The position numbers and the translations under genes were made by a program. A stretch of 24,453 nucleotides of DNA from CBDFGS01 sp965247255 (GTDB lineage Bacteria; Chloroflexota; Dehalococcoidia; Lucifugimonadales; CAUZJF01): positions 1-24,453 of the forward strand of contig CBDFGS010000003.1 of NCBI GenBank assembly GCA_965247255.1. Reading direction: 5' to 3'. Under the pieces are notes generated by a model. The model had not been told where the DNA came from and made no database searches. It was given only the letters and a program-made list of their open reading frames with translations. Position 1 is the first letter of the stretch. Every line of letters begins with the position of its first letter. Positions 1 to 7,100 of this stretch are shown one piece after another.

Positions 1-50
1 TACTAGTACTGCAACCACTTGAAGATGACAGATACCGACCATCACTCGTC

Positions 51-70
51 ATTCCCGCGAAAGCGGGAAT
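51..70. repeat. REP-like hairpin, 8-bp stem with GAAA tetraloop
   Basis: Positions 51-58 (ATTCCCGC) and 63-70 (GCGGGAAT) are perfect reverse complements around a GAAA tetraloop at 59-62. The context, GTC before and CCA after, resembles the dispersed intergenic repeats found in many bacteria. Related GATTCC/GGAATC elements occur near 19972, 20148 and 20237 in this window. Confidence 0.75.
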
Positions 71-163
71 CCACATATGCAAACCTGACTGTTGGTGTCA
101 AAACCATCTGGAACCACTACTAGCGGTTCAACATCTTAGTATTGAACGATGCCGAGGTTACGT

Positions 164-202
164 CTTGGTGGGGGCGGGTTTGAAACCCACCCTGTCGTCG
201 TA
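164..202. repeat. Palindromic REP-like element centred on GGGTTTGAAACCC
   Basis: The core GGGTTTGAAACCC is a perfect palindrome around its central G. It is flanked by G-rich sequence on the left and C-rich sequence on the right, so a longer imperfect hairpin can form. It lies inside the only open frame of this spacer, which argues against that frame being a gene. The outer limits are approximate. Confidence 0.5.
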
Positions 203-571
203 GGACGCCAAACCCTCATTTCAAGATTTCGGACTACCAGGGAGCAGGTGCTGGACGCCATGATAAGGACGAGAAACACCCTGGGACTGGATGTTCAGGA
301 CAAAGTACTCGTACTGGACCCGATCACAGAACAGGTTATGTGATCGCAGAACTTTCGGGATGCGAGGAATGTGAAGTCCTTTCCGCGGTGTCCAATAACA
401 ATATGAGACATTTCTCAAAAATCGTACATCTTTGGCCTTTCCCATAGAGCGTCTCCATGCTAGCATTCTGAGCGATGCGGATTATCACGTCAGGGTATCC
501 AACACCGCGTTGCGACGCTGGCTCGGGCCGAGTCCAACGACCGCCCGAATGGCTCGGATTGGAGGCCGTTA

Positions 572-1135
572 GTGGCCACGCGAATTACCGGAGGCATTCT
601 GCGTGGGCGTGTTCTAAGGAGTCCGGCTGTTGCGGGGCTGAGGCCCACCTCGGAACGGGTCCGGGCGGCGCTGTTCTCGATCATCGGGTCGGACGCGGTA
701 GAGGGGAAGCGAGTCGCCGACCTGTACGCGGGCACCGGCGCGTTGGGAATGGAGGCTCTCAGTAGAGGCGCGGAGCACGTGGACTTTGTCGAACAGAGTT
801 CAAGATTGTGCTCGGCAATCCGAGAACATCTGCGACAGTGGTCATTGACCCCAAGGGCCAGAGTTCACAGGGGAAAGGTACTGGACAGGATAGAGTCTCT
901 GCTGGGTGGGTACGACCTCGTGATGGCCGATCCGCCTTACGGGAGCTCCGAGATCGAGCGGCTGGTCGCCCGGCTGCAATCGGCACGATTGGTCAAACCG
1001 GGTGGCGTAGTTGTATTGGAACACAGATCGGACAATGTACAAGACTACGCAGTCGGAAGGTTTTCTTTGGAGACAACCAGAAAGTATGGCGACACCGCAA
1101 TAACGGTACTATCGGCTGGTGACACCTGTGGCTAA
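572..1135 (+). CDS. rsmD: 16S rRNA (guanine-966-N2)-methyltransferase RsmD
   Basis: 187 aa, the usual length for RsmD, which uses S-adenosylmethionine to methylate N2 of G966 of 16S rRNA in the 30S subunit. Visible motifs are the N-terminal RITGGILRGR (residues 4-13) and LRPTSERVRAALFSII (23-38), both typical of RsmD, the SAM-binding motif DLYAGTGALGMEALSRGA (50-67) and the catalytic DPPY (120-123). The GTG start at 572 is preceded by GGAGG at 561-565 with 6-nt spacing. The gene overlaps the start of coaD by up to 17 bp, so the two are translationally coupled. rsmD-coaD is a common bacterial gene pair. Confidence 0.95.
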   Translation: MATRITGGILRGRVLRSPAVAGLRPTSERVRAALFSIIGSDAVEGKRVADLYAGTGALGMEALSRGAEHVDFVEQSSRLCSAIREHLRQWSLTPRARVHRGKVLDRIESLLGGYDLVMADPPYGSSEIERLVARLQSARLVKPGGVVVLEHRSDNVQDYAVGRFSLETTRKYGDTAITVLSAGDTCG

Positions 1136-1616
1136 AGCCATCTATCCAGGCAGCTTTGACCCGGCGCATTACGGCCACCTGGACATAGCCAGGCGCGCCG
1201 CGACGGTGTTCGACGAGCTTATAATCGCCGTTTACAAATCGCCGCCCACCAAATCCCTGATGTTCTCTACCGAGGAGCGCGTCGACCTGTTCGCCAAGTC
1301 CGTTAAGGACACGCCCAATATCAAAGTTGTGCCCTTCACCGGACTGGCCCCGAACGTCGCTCGCGAAAACGGGGCCGAGTTCATAGTGCGCGGGCTCCGC
1401 GCCGGGTTCGATTTCGAGCTGGAGTTCGAGATGGCCCTCATGTGGCGGCACATCGCGCCGGACATCGACGTGGTGTGCATCATGAGCTCCCTGGAGTACC
1501 AGTTCGTTTACTCAAGCAGGATCAAGGAGGTCGCCGCGTTGGGCGCTGACGTGTCCGATCTCGTGCCCCACCACATTGGACAAGCTCTATCGGATAAACT
1601 AAGTAAGAGACAGTAG
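1119..1616 (+). CDS. coaD: Phosphopantetheine adenylyltransferase (PPAT)
   Basis: 165 aa, as in other bacterial CoaD proteins. It transfers AMP from ATP to 4'-phosphopantetheine, the penultimate step of coenzyme A synthesis, in the cytoplasm. The nucleotidyltransferase motif is YPGSFDPAHYGH (9-20), where the second His belongs to the (T/H)xGH signature. RGLRAGFDFELEFEMA and the later YSSRIKEVA segment match the substrate-binding and ISSxxVKE-type motifs. Start choice is uncertain: GTG at 1119 or a second in-frame GTG at 1128, both inside the end of rsmD. The gene is followed by 80 bp without a clear terminator before the coiled-coil gene. Confidence 0.95.
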   Translation: MTPVAKAIYPGSFDPAHYGHLDIARRAATVFDELIIAVYKSPPTKSLMFSTEERVDLFAKSVKDTPNIKVVPFTGLAPNVARENGAEFIVRGLRAGFDFELEFEMALMWRHIAPDIDVVCIMSSLEYQFVYSSRIKEVAALGADVSDLVPHHIGQALSDKLSKRQ

Positions 1617-1696
1617 GCTACCGGGATTGGCGACAGGCCCAGCCGTTCACGCATCGGCAAGGCTCACATGCTCGGATAAACAAAGGAGGAATCAGG

Positions 1697-2281
1697 GTGG
1701 ACTTCGATCAGGCTATCCAGGAATTGCAACAGCTTTACTCGTCCAGCAGTCGGGTACCGGGGTTTCGCAGGAAGGTGATGGTCGATGCCGACGAGTTCGC
1801 GGCAGTCCTGAACAACATACGGACGGTGATGCCGGCGGACGTTCAGGAGGCGCGGCAGATCCTGCTTCAGAAGGACAGCATCCTCAACCAAGCATACCTC
1901 GAAGCGCAGCGCGTCAAGACCAGCGCCGAGGAAACGGTGACCGCCGAACTGGAAGCGGCCCAGCAGGAACACCGGACGAAGGTAGGGGAGTCGGAGGTTA
2001 CCAAGACCGCCACGAACCAGGCCCAGGAGACGATGGATCAGGCGATGACCGAGGCTGAGGACATCGTCCAAGACGCCCAGAGGCGAGCCTACCGCATCAT
2101 CAGCGAGTCTGAGGATGTCGCGGCGAGCCGGCGGGAAGGGGCGGACCAGTACGCCAGAGAGGTGCTGTTCAGCCTCGAAGAGCAGCTCTCCGAGATACTC
2201 GGTCAGATTCGCAGGGGCATCGACACCCTGAGACCCGAGGTCGATCCCTTGGCTCAGGACAATATACAGATCCCAGCCTAG
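1697..2281 (+). CDS. Coiled-coil protein, DivIVA/SepIVA-like or ATPase-subunit-like
   Basis: 194 aa, acidic and Glu/Gln/Ala-rich. A hydrophilic N-terminal region (1-30) is followed by an almost uninterrupted predicted coiled coil (about 31-178) with no membrane segment or signal peptide. The GTG start at 1697 has a strong ribosome binding site, AAAGGAGGA at 1682-1690. Proteins of this kind are often labelled as ATP synthase b/H-like or DivIVA-like from coiled-coil similarity alone. The position right after rsmD-coaD is suggestive: from memory, mycobacteria carry the DivIVA-domain septation protein SepIVA near coaD. A cell-envelope or division scaffold role is therefore a reasonable inference, not shown. 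I could not identify a bona fide DivIVA N-terminal motif. Confidence 0.8.
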   Translation: MDFDQAIQELQQLYSSSSRVPGFRRKVMVDADEFAAVLNNIRTVMPADVQEARQILLQKDSILNQAYLEAQRVKTSAEETVTAELEAAQQEHRTKVGESEVTKTATNQAQETMDQAMTEAEDIVQDAQRRAYRIISESEDVAASRREGADQYAREVLFSLEEQLSEILGQIRRGIDTLRPEVDPLAQDNIQIPA

Positions 2282-2324
2282 GCGAGCTTCCGCAAGTACT
2301 CCGAATGGCGCACGGGGACGTCCG

Positions 2325-3311
2325 TCAGCGCGGTCCGCCGGGTGCCTGGCTGGGCCTGTGCTTCCGGTGTCTCAGCACACCGCGCTCCAGGTTGTGCTTC
2401 AGTCGCTCGTACTCTGAGGATATCTCCGCGCCCAGCAGCAGAATCAGGCTGCTGACGTACGCCCATAACAGCAGGACGATCACCGGGGCGATCGACCCGT
2501 ACACGTTCTGATACGAAGCCCATCGTCCCAGGTAGATGATAAACAGGTTCTTGGCAAGCTCGAACAGCAAGGCTCCCGTGATCGCTCCCGGCCAGATATA
2601 CTTCCAGTACGTCTTGGTATTGGGCATGAACTTGTAGATCATCATGAAGATCACGATCATCAGGCTGAGCGAGATCACCTGAAGCACGATCTGTCCAGCA
2701 GTGTTCACCAGGAGGCTCAGAACGGGAATATCCAGGCTCTCCAGATCTTCCGACGTTCTGACCACGGCGGCGCTGGAGAGCGAGAGAGCGAACAGCACGC
2801 CGACACTCGTTGCCATAAGAAGCTGCCTGGGCTTGTTGATGTAGATCGGCCTGTCGGTATGAATGTCCCAAGCCCTGTTGATCGCACGGTTCAGCGCGCC
2901 AAACATGGCGCTGCCGGACCAAAGCAGCCCCATGAGGGAGAACACACCGAGAGCGCCCCTGAATCCGACCACCGCGCTGATGTTGTCGGCCACGAGCTGC
3001 TCGGAGCCGGGCAAGAACCCGCTGGTCATTTCCTGGACTCTGGCCTGCGCCTCCTCCGCATCCAGAAAGAAACCCATGACCGAAATCAGGCCCAGCAGCA
3101 GGGGAAATATCGAAAACAGCGCGTAGTAGGCCACTCCGGCCGCCATGTGACTAACGTCGTCATCAGCCACCTCCTTCGCTGTCCGCACCGCCAGCTCGAC
3201 CACAAAGATCCGCCGCACCCGGTCGATAATGCCTCCGTACTTGCGATTGATCCGGTCAGCGGCGCGTTGGATCGCCCTTCTGATAAACCGGACAGACTCC
3301 TGATCTACCAC
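2325..3311 (-). CDS. YihY/UPF0761 (BrkB-type) inner-membrane protein
   Basis: 328 aa. The family was once called ribonuclease BN by mistake, and its function is unknown. The family's N-terminal motif AAGVAYYALFSIFPLLL (about 57-73) starts the first membrane helix. Further helices lie near 115-135, 165-185, 205-230, 240-265 and 272-295. The motifs WSGSAMFGALNRAINRAWDI and YGSIAPVIVLLLWAYVSS are also typical. The basic N-terminus (1-50) and a basic C-terminal tail (RHRKHRPSQAPGGPR) are cytoplasmic by the positive-inside rule. GTG start at 3311; the upstream GGAGG (complement of 3324-3328) has a rather long 12-nt spacing. A plausible promoter lies at 3369-3397. It is transcribed away from threonine synthase. 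Confidence 0.9.
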   Translation of the reverse strand: MVDQESVRFIRRAIQRAADRINRKYGGIIDRVRRIFVVELAVRTAKEVADDDVSHMAAGVAYYALFSIFPLLLGLISVMGFFLDAEEAQARVQEMTSGFLPGSEQLVADNISAVVGFRGALGVFSLMGLLWSGSAMFGALNRAINRAWDIHTDRPIYINKPRQLLMATSVGVLFALSLSSAAVVRTSEDLESLDIPVLSLLVNTAGQIVLQVISLSLMIVIFMMIYKFMPNTKTYWKYIWPGAITGALLFELAKNLFIIYLGRWASYQNVYGSIAPVIVLLLWAYVSSLILLLGAEISSEYERLKHNLERGVLRHRKHRPSQAPGGPR

Positions 3312-3368
3312 TGTCTATTCCAGCCTCCTGCCCTCTCATGGATACTCAGTCCTGCCGCTCGGAATGTG

Positions 3369-3397
3369 ATGGTATTGTGCGACGCAAGCTCAGTCAA
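3369..3397 (-). promoter_or_regulatory. Predicted sigma70-type promoter for the YihY-like gene
   Basis: On the minus strand, TTGACT (complement of 3392-3397) and TACCAT (complement of 3369-3374) are separated by exactly 17 bp. Transcription would begin near 3362, giving a leader of about 50 nt to the GTG at 3311. The -35 box matches consensus at 5 of 6 positions and the -10 box at 4 of 6. Confidence 0.45.
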
Positions 3398-3408
3398 TGT
3401 CGGATGAG

Positions 3409-3423
3409 TGATAAAATGTATCA
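3409..3423 (+). promoter_or_regulatory. Extended -10 element and inverted repeat upstream of threonine synthase
   Basis: TGATAAAAT at 3409-3417 fits an extended -10 box (TGnTAAAAT). The same bases form the left arm of the inverted repeat TGATA-AAATG-TATCA (3409-3423), so a regulator could cover the -10 region. There is no good -35 box. The leader to the GTG at 3451 would be about 27 nt. Confidence 0.35.
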
Positions 3424-3450
3424 TCAGGCCCCGGGTAGTAAGGAGGAGAC

Positions 3451-4587
3451 GTGTCCCACATCGCTCTGGTCTGCATCGAATGCGAAAACCAGCACGATGC
3501 CGACATGCTCACGCTCCACTGCGTCCGCTGCGGGTCTCCACTGGACGTGGAGTACAAAGACCCGGACCGTCACTCGATTGATTGGCACGGCTTCAAGATG
3601 CCGGTCCCCTTCCACTCGGACTCTCTCACTGCCACGATGGGAGAGGGACACACCCCGGTAGTCCCGCTGCCACGAATCAGCAAGGCCCTCGGAGCCCGGA
3701 ACGTATTCGGCAAGCTGGAGCTGATGAACCCAACCGGGTCATTCAAGGACCGAGGAGCGGCTACGATGCTGTCGGTCGCCGTCGAGCAGGGCGTGTGCGA
3801 AGTCGTGGAAGACTCCTCCGGCAACGCCGGAGCGGCCGTCGCTGCCTACTCTACACGAGTCGGTATCAAGGCCCACATTTTTGCCCCCTCTAACGCTCCA
3901 CAGGCCAAGATGGCTCAGATTCGGGTGTACGGCGCGGAGACACACCCTGTCCCCGGCCCGCGTGAGGCCAGTACCGAGGCCGCCCTCCAATACCAGCGCG
4001 AGCATGGGACCGTGTACGCTTCCCACAACCTGAGTCCGTACTTCCTTGAAGGTGTCAAGACGTTCGCCTACGAAGTCGCCGCGCAGATGTCCCCAACTCC
4101 GGACCACATAGTAATCCCCGTCGGAAACGGAAGCCTTCTGATCGGCGCATGGAAGGGATACAGCGAGCTTCTGAAAGCGGGAATCCTCAAGCGGACGCCA
4201 AAGCTCCACGCGATTCAGGCGAATGCGGTCAGACCAATAGCGGCCCAGTTCGCCGGAGAGCGGTGGACAGCGGGCGGCTCAACTGTCGCGGGCGGCATCT
4301 CGGTAGGAGCGCCTCCTCGAAAGGCCCAGGTGATCAGGGCGATCTCCGACACAGGCGGCGTCGCGATCTCTGTCTCAGATGAGAGCATCCTGAGATGGCA
4401 GACGTTCTTGGCTTCGTCAGAAGGGATATTTGCCGAGCCGACATCGGCAGCGGCCCTGGCCGGACTGGAGAAGCTGATCGGCAGTGGGACAATCGGGCCG
4501 GACGACGCCGCGCTAGTCGCCATCACGGGCTTCGGTCTGAAGGACGCGCTGCCGCCTATCCCTCCCGCCAGATCTGCCCCAGGCTGA
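3451..4587 (+). CDS. thrC: Threonine synthase (PLP-dependent)
   Basis: 378 aa, fold-type II PLP enzyme that converts O-phosphohomoserine to threonine. A short zinc-ribbon-like N-terminus carries two CxxC pairs (C8/C11 and C24/C27). The PLP lysine is K99 in NPTGSFKDRG, and the phosphate-binding loop is DSSGNAG. A Gly-rich GNGSLLIG segment follows, all typical of the threonine synthase branch. A threonine dehydratase/cysteate-synthase-like relative is the main alternative, but the N-terminal Cys pairs and GEGHTP motif (64-69) favour ThrC. GTG start at 3451 with AGGAGGAG at 3441-3448. Its stop (4585-4587) directly abuts the stop of the convergent aminotransferase. Confidence 0.88.
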   Translation: MSHIALVCIECENQHDADMLTLHCVRCGSPLDVEYKDPDRHSIDWHGFKMPVPFHSDSLTATMGEGHTPVVPLPRISKALGARNVFGKLELMNPTGSFKDRGAATMLSVAVEQGVCEVVEDSSGNAGAAVAAYSTRVGIKAHIFAPSNAPQAKMAQIRVYGAETHPVPGPREASTEAALQYQREHGTVYASHNLSPYFLEGVKTFAYEVAAQMSPTPDHIVIPVGNGSLLIGAWKGYSELLKAGILKRTPKLHAIQANAVRPIAAQFAGERWTAGGSTVAGGISVGAPPRKAQVIRAISDTGGVAISVSDESILRWQTFLASSEGIFAEPTSAAALAGLEKLIGSGTIGPDDAALVAITGFGLKDALPPIPPARSAPG

Positions 4588-5772
4588 TCAGCCGCTGAAG
4601 GCCTCGAACGCGGCCCTGAACCCAGGAATGGAACCCTCCAGCGTCTGGTCCGTAACGCAGAACGATATCCTGAAGTACCCCTGCATCCCGAACCCCCTGC
4701 CAGGGACCGCCAGCACGTTGTACTTTTGCAGCTCGGCCACGAACCGCGCGTCGTCTTCGATCGGCGACCTGGGAAACATGTAGAACGCTCCCTGCGGGCG
4801 AACGACCTCGTAGCCGATAGCGGTCAGCTCATCGTACATGAAGTCCCGCTTGGCCTCGTACACGCCGACGTCCACATTGACCGACTGGAGCTTCGCCACC
4901 AAGTGCTGCATCAGCGCCGGCGCGTTGACGAACCCCAGTGTCCTGGTGCAAAAGATGAGGCCGTCCGCCAGCTCCTCCCTGTCCTCGTAGTCGGGGTGAA
5001 TCGCTATGTACCCAATACGCTCCCCCGCCAGCCCAAGGTCCTTGGAATGGGATGTAGCTACTATTGAGCGCGGATGGTGTCGGAAAATGTGAGGATACTC
5101 GGCGCCGTCGAAGATGAGCTTACGGTAAGGCTCGTCGCTCACCAGGAATATCTCTCGTCCAAGCTCCTCCTCCTTGCGCGAGATGATTCGAGCGAGCGAA
5201 TCCAACAATTCCTCTGAGTACAGAACGCCGGACGGGTTGTTGGGAGAGTTGATGAGCACCACACGAGTCCGGTCGCCGATGGCGGCTTCAAACGCTTCTA
5301 TGTCAGGCAGGAACCCCTCGACAGGTGGCACGACTGTACAGGTGCCGCCGTGGTTGTCGGCATAGAAGAAGTATTCAACGAAATAGGGCGCGAATATGAC
5401 CACCTCGTCGCCGGGATCGAGCAGCGTCTTCAGCACCACGTTCAGCGCGCCTCCGGCGCCGCAGGACATAACGACCTCATTCTCGGAAAAGGCCAAGCCA
5501 GTCTCCTCGGCAAGCTGCGCCGCGACGGCGGCGCGCGTCTCGGGATAGCCCGCGTTGGGCATGTACCTGTGCATACCCGGCGTAGGACTGGACGAGATCC
5601 TCCGAAGCTCAGACAGGAATTGCTCCGGCGGCTCCAGGATAGGGTTGCCAAGCGAGAGATCGAAGACCGCGTCTTCACCGAACTGGCGCTTCAGAGCGAT
5701 CCCTTCTTCGAACATCCTTCGTATCCACGAACCCTGCTCCATGAACTCGCGGACCTTACGGGAGACTGCCAT
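4588..5772 (-). CDS. Class I/II PLP-dependent aminotransferase
   Basis: 394 aa from the ATG at 5772, fold-type I aminotransferase of the aspartate/aromatic family, cytoplasmic. Visible are the substrate loop LGNPILEPP (41-49), the RYMPNAGYPETR segment (69-80), NSPNNPSG with N178 contacting PLP, SDEPYRKL with D213 and Y216, and the Schiff-base lysine K244 in SHSKDLGLAGERIGY. YFRISFC near the C-terminus holds the carboxylate-binding Arg. The frame stays open upstream to a TTG at 5823, but the predicted -10 box lies at 5808-5813, so that TTG would not be transcribed. ATG 5772 is therefore preferred. The exact amino-acid substrate cannot be read from sequence. Confidence 0.92.
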   Translation of the reverse strand: MAVSRKVREFMEQGSWIRRMFEEGIALKRQFGEDAVFDLSLGNPILEPPEQFLSELRRISSSPTPGMHRYMPNAGYPETRAAVAAQLAEETGLAFSENEVVMSCGAGGALNVVLKTLLDPGDEVVIFAPYFVEYFFYADNHGGTCTVVPPVEGFLPDIEAFEAAIGDRTRVVLINSPNNPSGVLYSEELLDSLARIISRKEEELGREIFLVSDEPYRKLIFDGAEYPHIFRHHPRSIVATSHSKDLGLAGERIGYIAIHPDYEDREELADGLIFCTRTLGFVNAPALMQHLVAKLQSVNVDVGVYEAKRDFMYDELTAIGYEVVRPQGAFYMFPRSPIEDDARFVAELQKYNVLAVPGRGFGMQGYFRISFCVTDQTLEGSIPGFRAAFEAFSG

Positions 5773-5807
5773 GCTTCGCCCTCTTGCTGGTAATGGTGAT
5801 CGAGGCG

Positions 5808-5836
5808 ACTCTATCGCCGCCAAACATCCTTGTCAA
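5808..5836 (-). promoter_or_regulatory. Predicted sigma70 promoter for the aminotransferase
   Basis: On the minus strand a perfect TTGACA (complement of 5831-5836) and TAGAGT (complement of 5808-5813) are 17 bp apart. Transcription would begin near 5801, about 29 nt before ATG 5772. The -35 box is the left arm of the inverted repeat TGTCAA-ccgcgc-TTGACA at 5831-5848. Confidence 0.6.
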
Positions 5837-5842
5837 CCGCGC

Positions 5843-5872
5843 TTGACACATTTCAGAGCCGTTAGTTACTCT
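5843..5872 (+). promoter_or_regulatory. Predicted promoter for the tRNA gene
   Basis: Perfect TTGACA at 5843-5848 and a weaker TACTCT at 5867-5872, 18 bp apart, point at the tRNA. The start would be near 5879, so the small hairpin at 5884-5903 would lie in the tRNA leader. This promoter is back to back with that of the aminotransferase, with 6 bp between the two -35 boxes. Confidence 0.4.
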
Positions 5873-5883
5873 AGGATTCCCCA

Positions 5884-5903
5884 CCCCGCCTTGAAACGCG
5901 GGG
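5884..5903. repeat. Small GC hairpin CCCCGC/GCGGGG
   Basis: CCCCGC (5884-5889) and GCGGGG (5898-5903) pair perfectly around an 8-nt loop (CTTGAAAC). Similar small hairpins occur at 6081-6104 and 19712-19730. They resemble both dispersed REP elements and the subterminal hairpins of IS200/IS605 elements, but no transposase gene is present. Confidence 0.6.
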
Positions 5904-5916
5904 CAAGCTCCATCCG

Positions 5917-5991
<75 letters not shown>

Positions 5992-6412
5992 CGCTTGACG
6001 AAATCAAGAACCTTCACATTGAAATTCACGCTGGCGGTGTAGTCGGTCCTCCAAGCGGGTAACGAAGATGTTAGATACGAGGCTCCGCCACTCAAGGCGG
6101 GGCCTTTGGTTCCGCACGGGCGGCGTCCGCGAGGATTGCCGAAGGCAGAACCTGAACGGCTGCGGATACCTTACCGCAGGAATATCATGTAACTCCGCTC
6201 GATTCTCTTCGTCTTCCACCTGTCTTGTGCTCGGCGCGCCTGGGGATTCCTTTACCTTTCAGATTCGCCGACCGAAGCCCTGCGCAGCATAGGGACTAAC
6301 ATCCCTGCACATTCGGGACATAGGAGGCCAGGAGGCCTTCTCTATTCCCCCGAAACCGCCGGTTGTTGTATAATCTCAGGTGTAGGATCGCGCCTCCTAT
6401 CAGGGTGACGAG
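5992..6412. other. Spacer after the tRNA
   Basis: No gene could be supported here. It contains the hairpin at 6081-6104 and, near its right end, a perfect TATAAT at 6369-6374 without a convincing -35 box. That TATAAT is the best candidate -10 for the downstream three-gene set. Short open frames on both strands show no recognisable protein. Confidence 0.5.
6081..6104 (+). terminator. Hairpin downstream of the tRNA, possible terminator or REP element
   Basis: GGCTCCGCC (6081-6089) and GGCGGGGCC (6096-6104) form a 9-bp stem with one G-U pair and a 6-nt loop, followed by TTTGGTT. It lies 90 nt after the tRNA. The T-run is short, so it may be one of the dispersed small hairpins of this genome and not a true terminator. 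Confidence 0.4.
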
Positions 6413-6418
6413 GTGAAT

Positions 6419-6685
6419 ATGCCAACTCTACGTTCTCGTGAAGAGACTGCCCGCCGCGGCGGCGAGATATACGAGCGAGACATCCGGCAGCACGTCGAGC
6501 CGGACCGCGTTGGCAGGATTGTCGCCATTGACGTGGACAGTGGGGACTATGCCGTCGGCGACGGCATCCTCGCCGCCGTGGAGCGGCTGCGAAGCCGCCG
6601 CCCGGACGCCGCCATCTGGTCCGTGCGGGTCGGCTACCGCGCGATGTGGCACTTCGGGGGTGGCTCCCTGCGGAGGGCCGAGTGA
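6419..6685 (+). CDS. Small conserved-type hypothetical protein paired with a clan AA protease
   Basis: 88 aa from ATG 6419, with GAGG at 6410-6413 five nt upstream. An in-frame GTG at 6413 overlaps that site and is less likely. No signal peptide or membrane segment. The N-terminal half is charged (RSREETARRGGEIYERDI). The C-terminal half has the pattern VGRIVAIDVDSGDYAVGDG (32-50) then RRPDAAIWSVRVGYRAMWHFGG, which I recognise from small proteins encoded just before retropepsin-like proteases in cyanobacteria and Chloroflexota. Its function is unknown. Its stop overlaps the protease start (GTGA, 6682-6685), so the two are translationally coupled. The pairing looks antitoxin-like in layout, but nothing in the sequence proves that. 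Confidence 0.8.
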   Translation: MPTLRSREETARRGGEIYERDIRQHVEPDRVGRIVAIDVDSGDYAVGDGILAAVERLRSRRPDAAIWSVRVGYRAMWHFGGGSLRRAE

Positions 6686-7059
6686 TCGAGGGGTTCGTCA
6701 ACGCCAACTACGAAGCCGTCGTAACGCTTGCCTTGCGAGGGTCAGCGGGGCAGGTGCGGACGGTGGAGGCCGTGGTCGATACCGGCTTCAACGGCTTCCT
6801 GACCCTGCCGCCAGCGGTAGTGACAGCTCTGGGATTTCCCTTCCAGACTTGGACGCATGCGACCCTCGCCAACGGCAGCGAGGAGTCCTTTGACGTGTAT
6901 AACGACACAGTGCTTTGGGACGGCCAGCCGAGACATGTGCCGGCGGCCGAGGCGGATGCCACGCCCCTCATCGGAATGGCTCTCATGGACGAGCACAGCC
7001 TGTTTGTGGAAATCACAGATGGCGGGCGTGTAGTGATACAGCCCGCGGAAGGAACGTAA
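6682..7059 (+). CDS. Clan AA (retropepsin-like) aspartic protease
   Basis: 125 aa from GTG 6682, with GGAGGG at 6672-6677. The frame is open further upstream to 6646, but the 4-bp GTGA overlap and ribosome binding site favour 6682. The catalytic motif is VVDTGFNGFLTLP (31-43) with D33-T-G35, and the second conserved element is LIGMALM (96-102). Both are typical of single-domain bacterial retropepsin-like proteins, which must dimerise to build the active site. There is no signal peptide, so it is cytoplasmic. The substrate is unknown. The surface-protein start codon lies 4 nt after its stop (TAA 7057-7059), so all three genes are probably one transcript. Confidence 0.85.
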   Translation: MIEGFVNANYEAVVTLALRGSAGQVRTVEAVVDTGFNGFLTLPPAVVTALGFPFQTWTHATLANGSEESFDVYNDTVLWDGQPRHVPAAEADATPLIGMALMDEHSLFVEITDGGRVVIQPAEGT

Positions 7060-7100
7060 TCTCATGCTCAACCCTGCGACTCCCTTGCTGACTCTCATGC

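Larger units (their letters stand above)
1..571. other. Gene-free left flank with REP-like palindromes
   Basis: I see no convincing gene before rsmD. Two palindromic elements stand out and are listed separately (51-70 and about 164-202). Short open frames here (for example 149-343 +) have no ribosome binding site or recognisable domain, and the longest overlaps a palindrome. No clear promoter for rsmD was found. Confidence 0.6.

Noticed and set aside
149..343. Open frame of 64 codons on the plus strand in the left flank
   Set aside because: It has no ribosome binding site or known motif, and overlaps a palindromic REP-like element, so it is probably chance.
5773..5823. Upstream TTG start for the aminotransferase
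   Set aside because: It lies upstream of the predicted transcription start and has no ribosome binding site. ATG 5772 is better supported.
6000..6110. Possible tail of a TnpB-type transposase gene or an IS200/IS605 end near the tRNA
   Set aside because: A minus-strand frame reads TDYTASVNFNVKVLDFVKRG, faintly like the end of TnpB, and hairpins resemble element ends. However, no zinc ribbon, RuvC motif or transposase is present.
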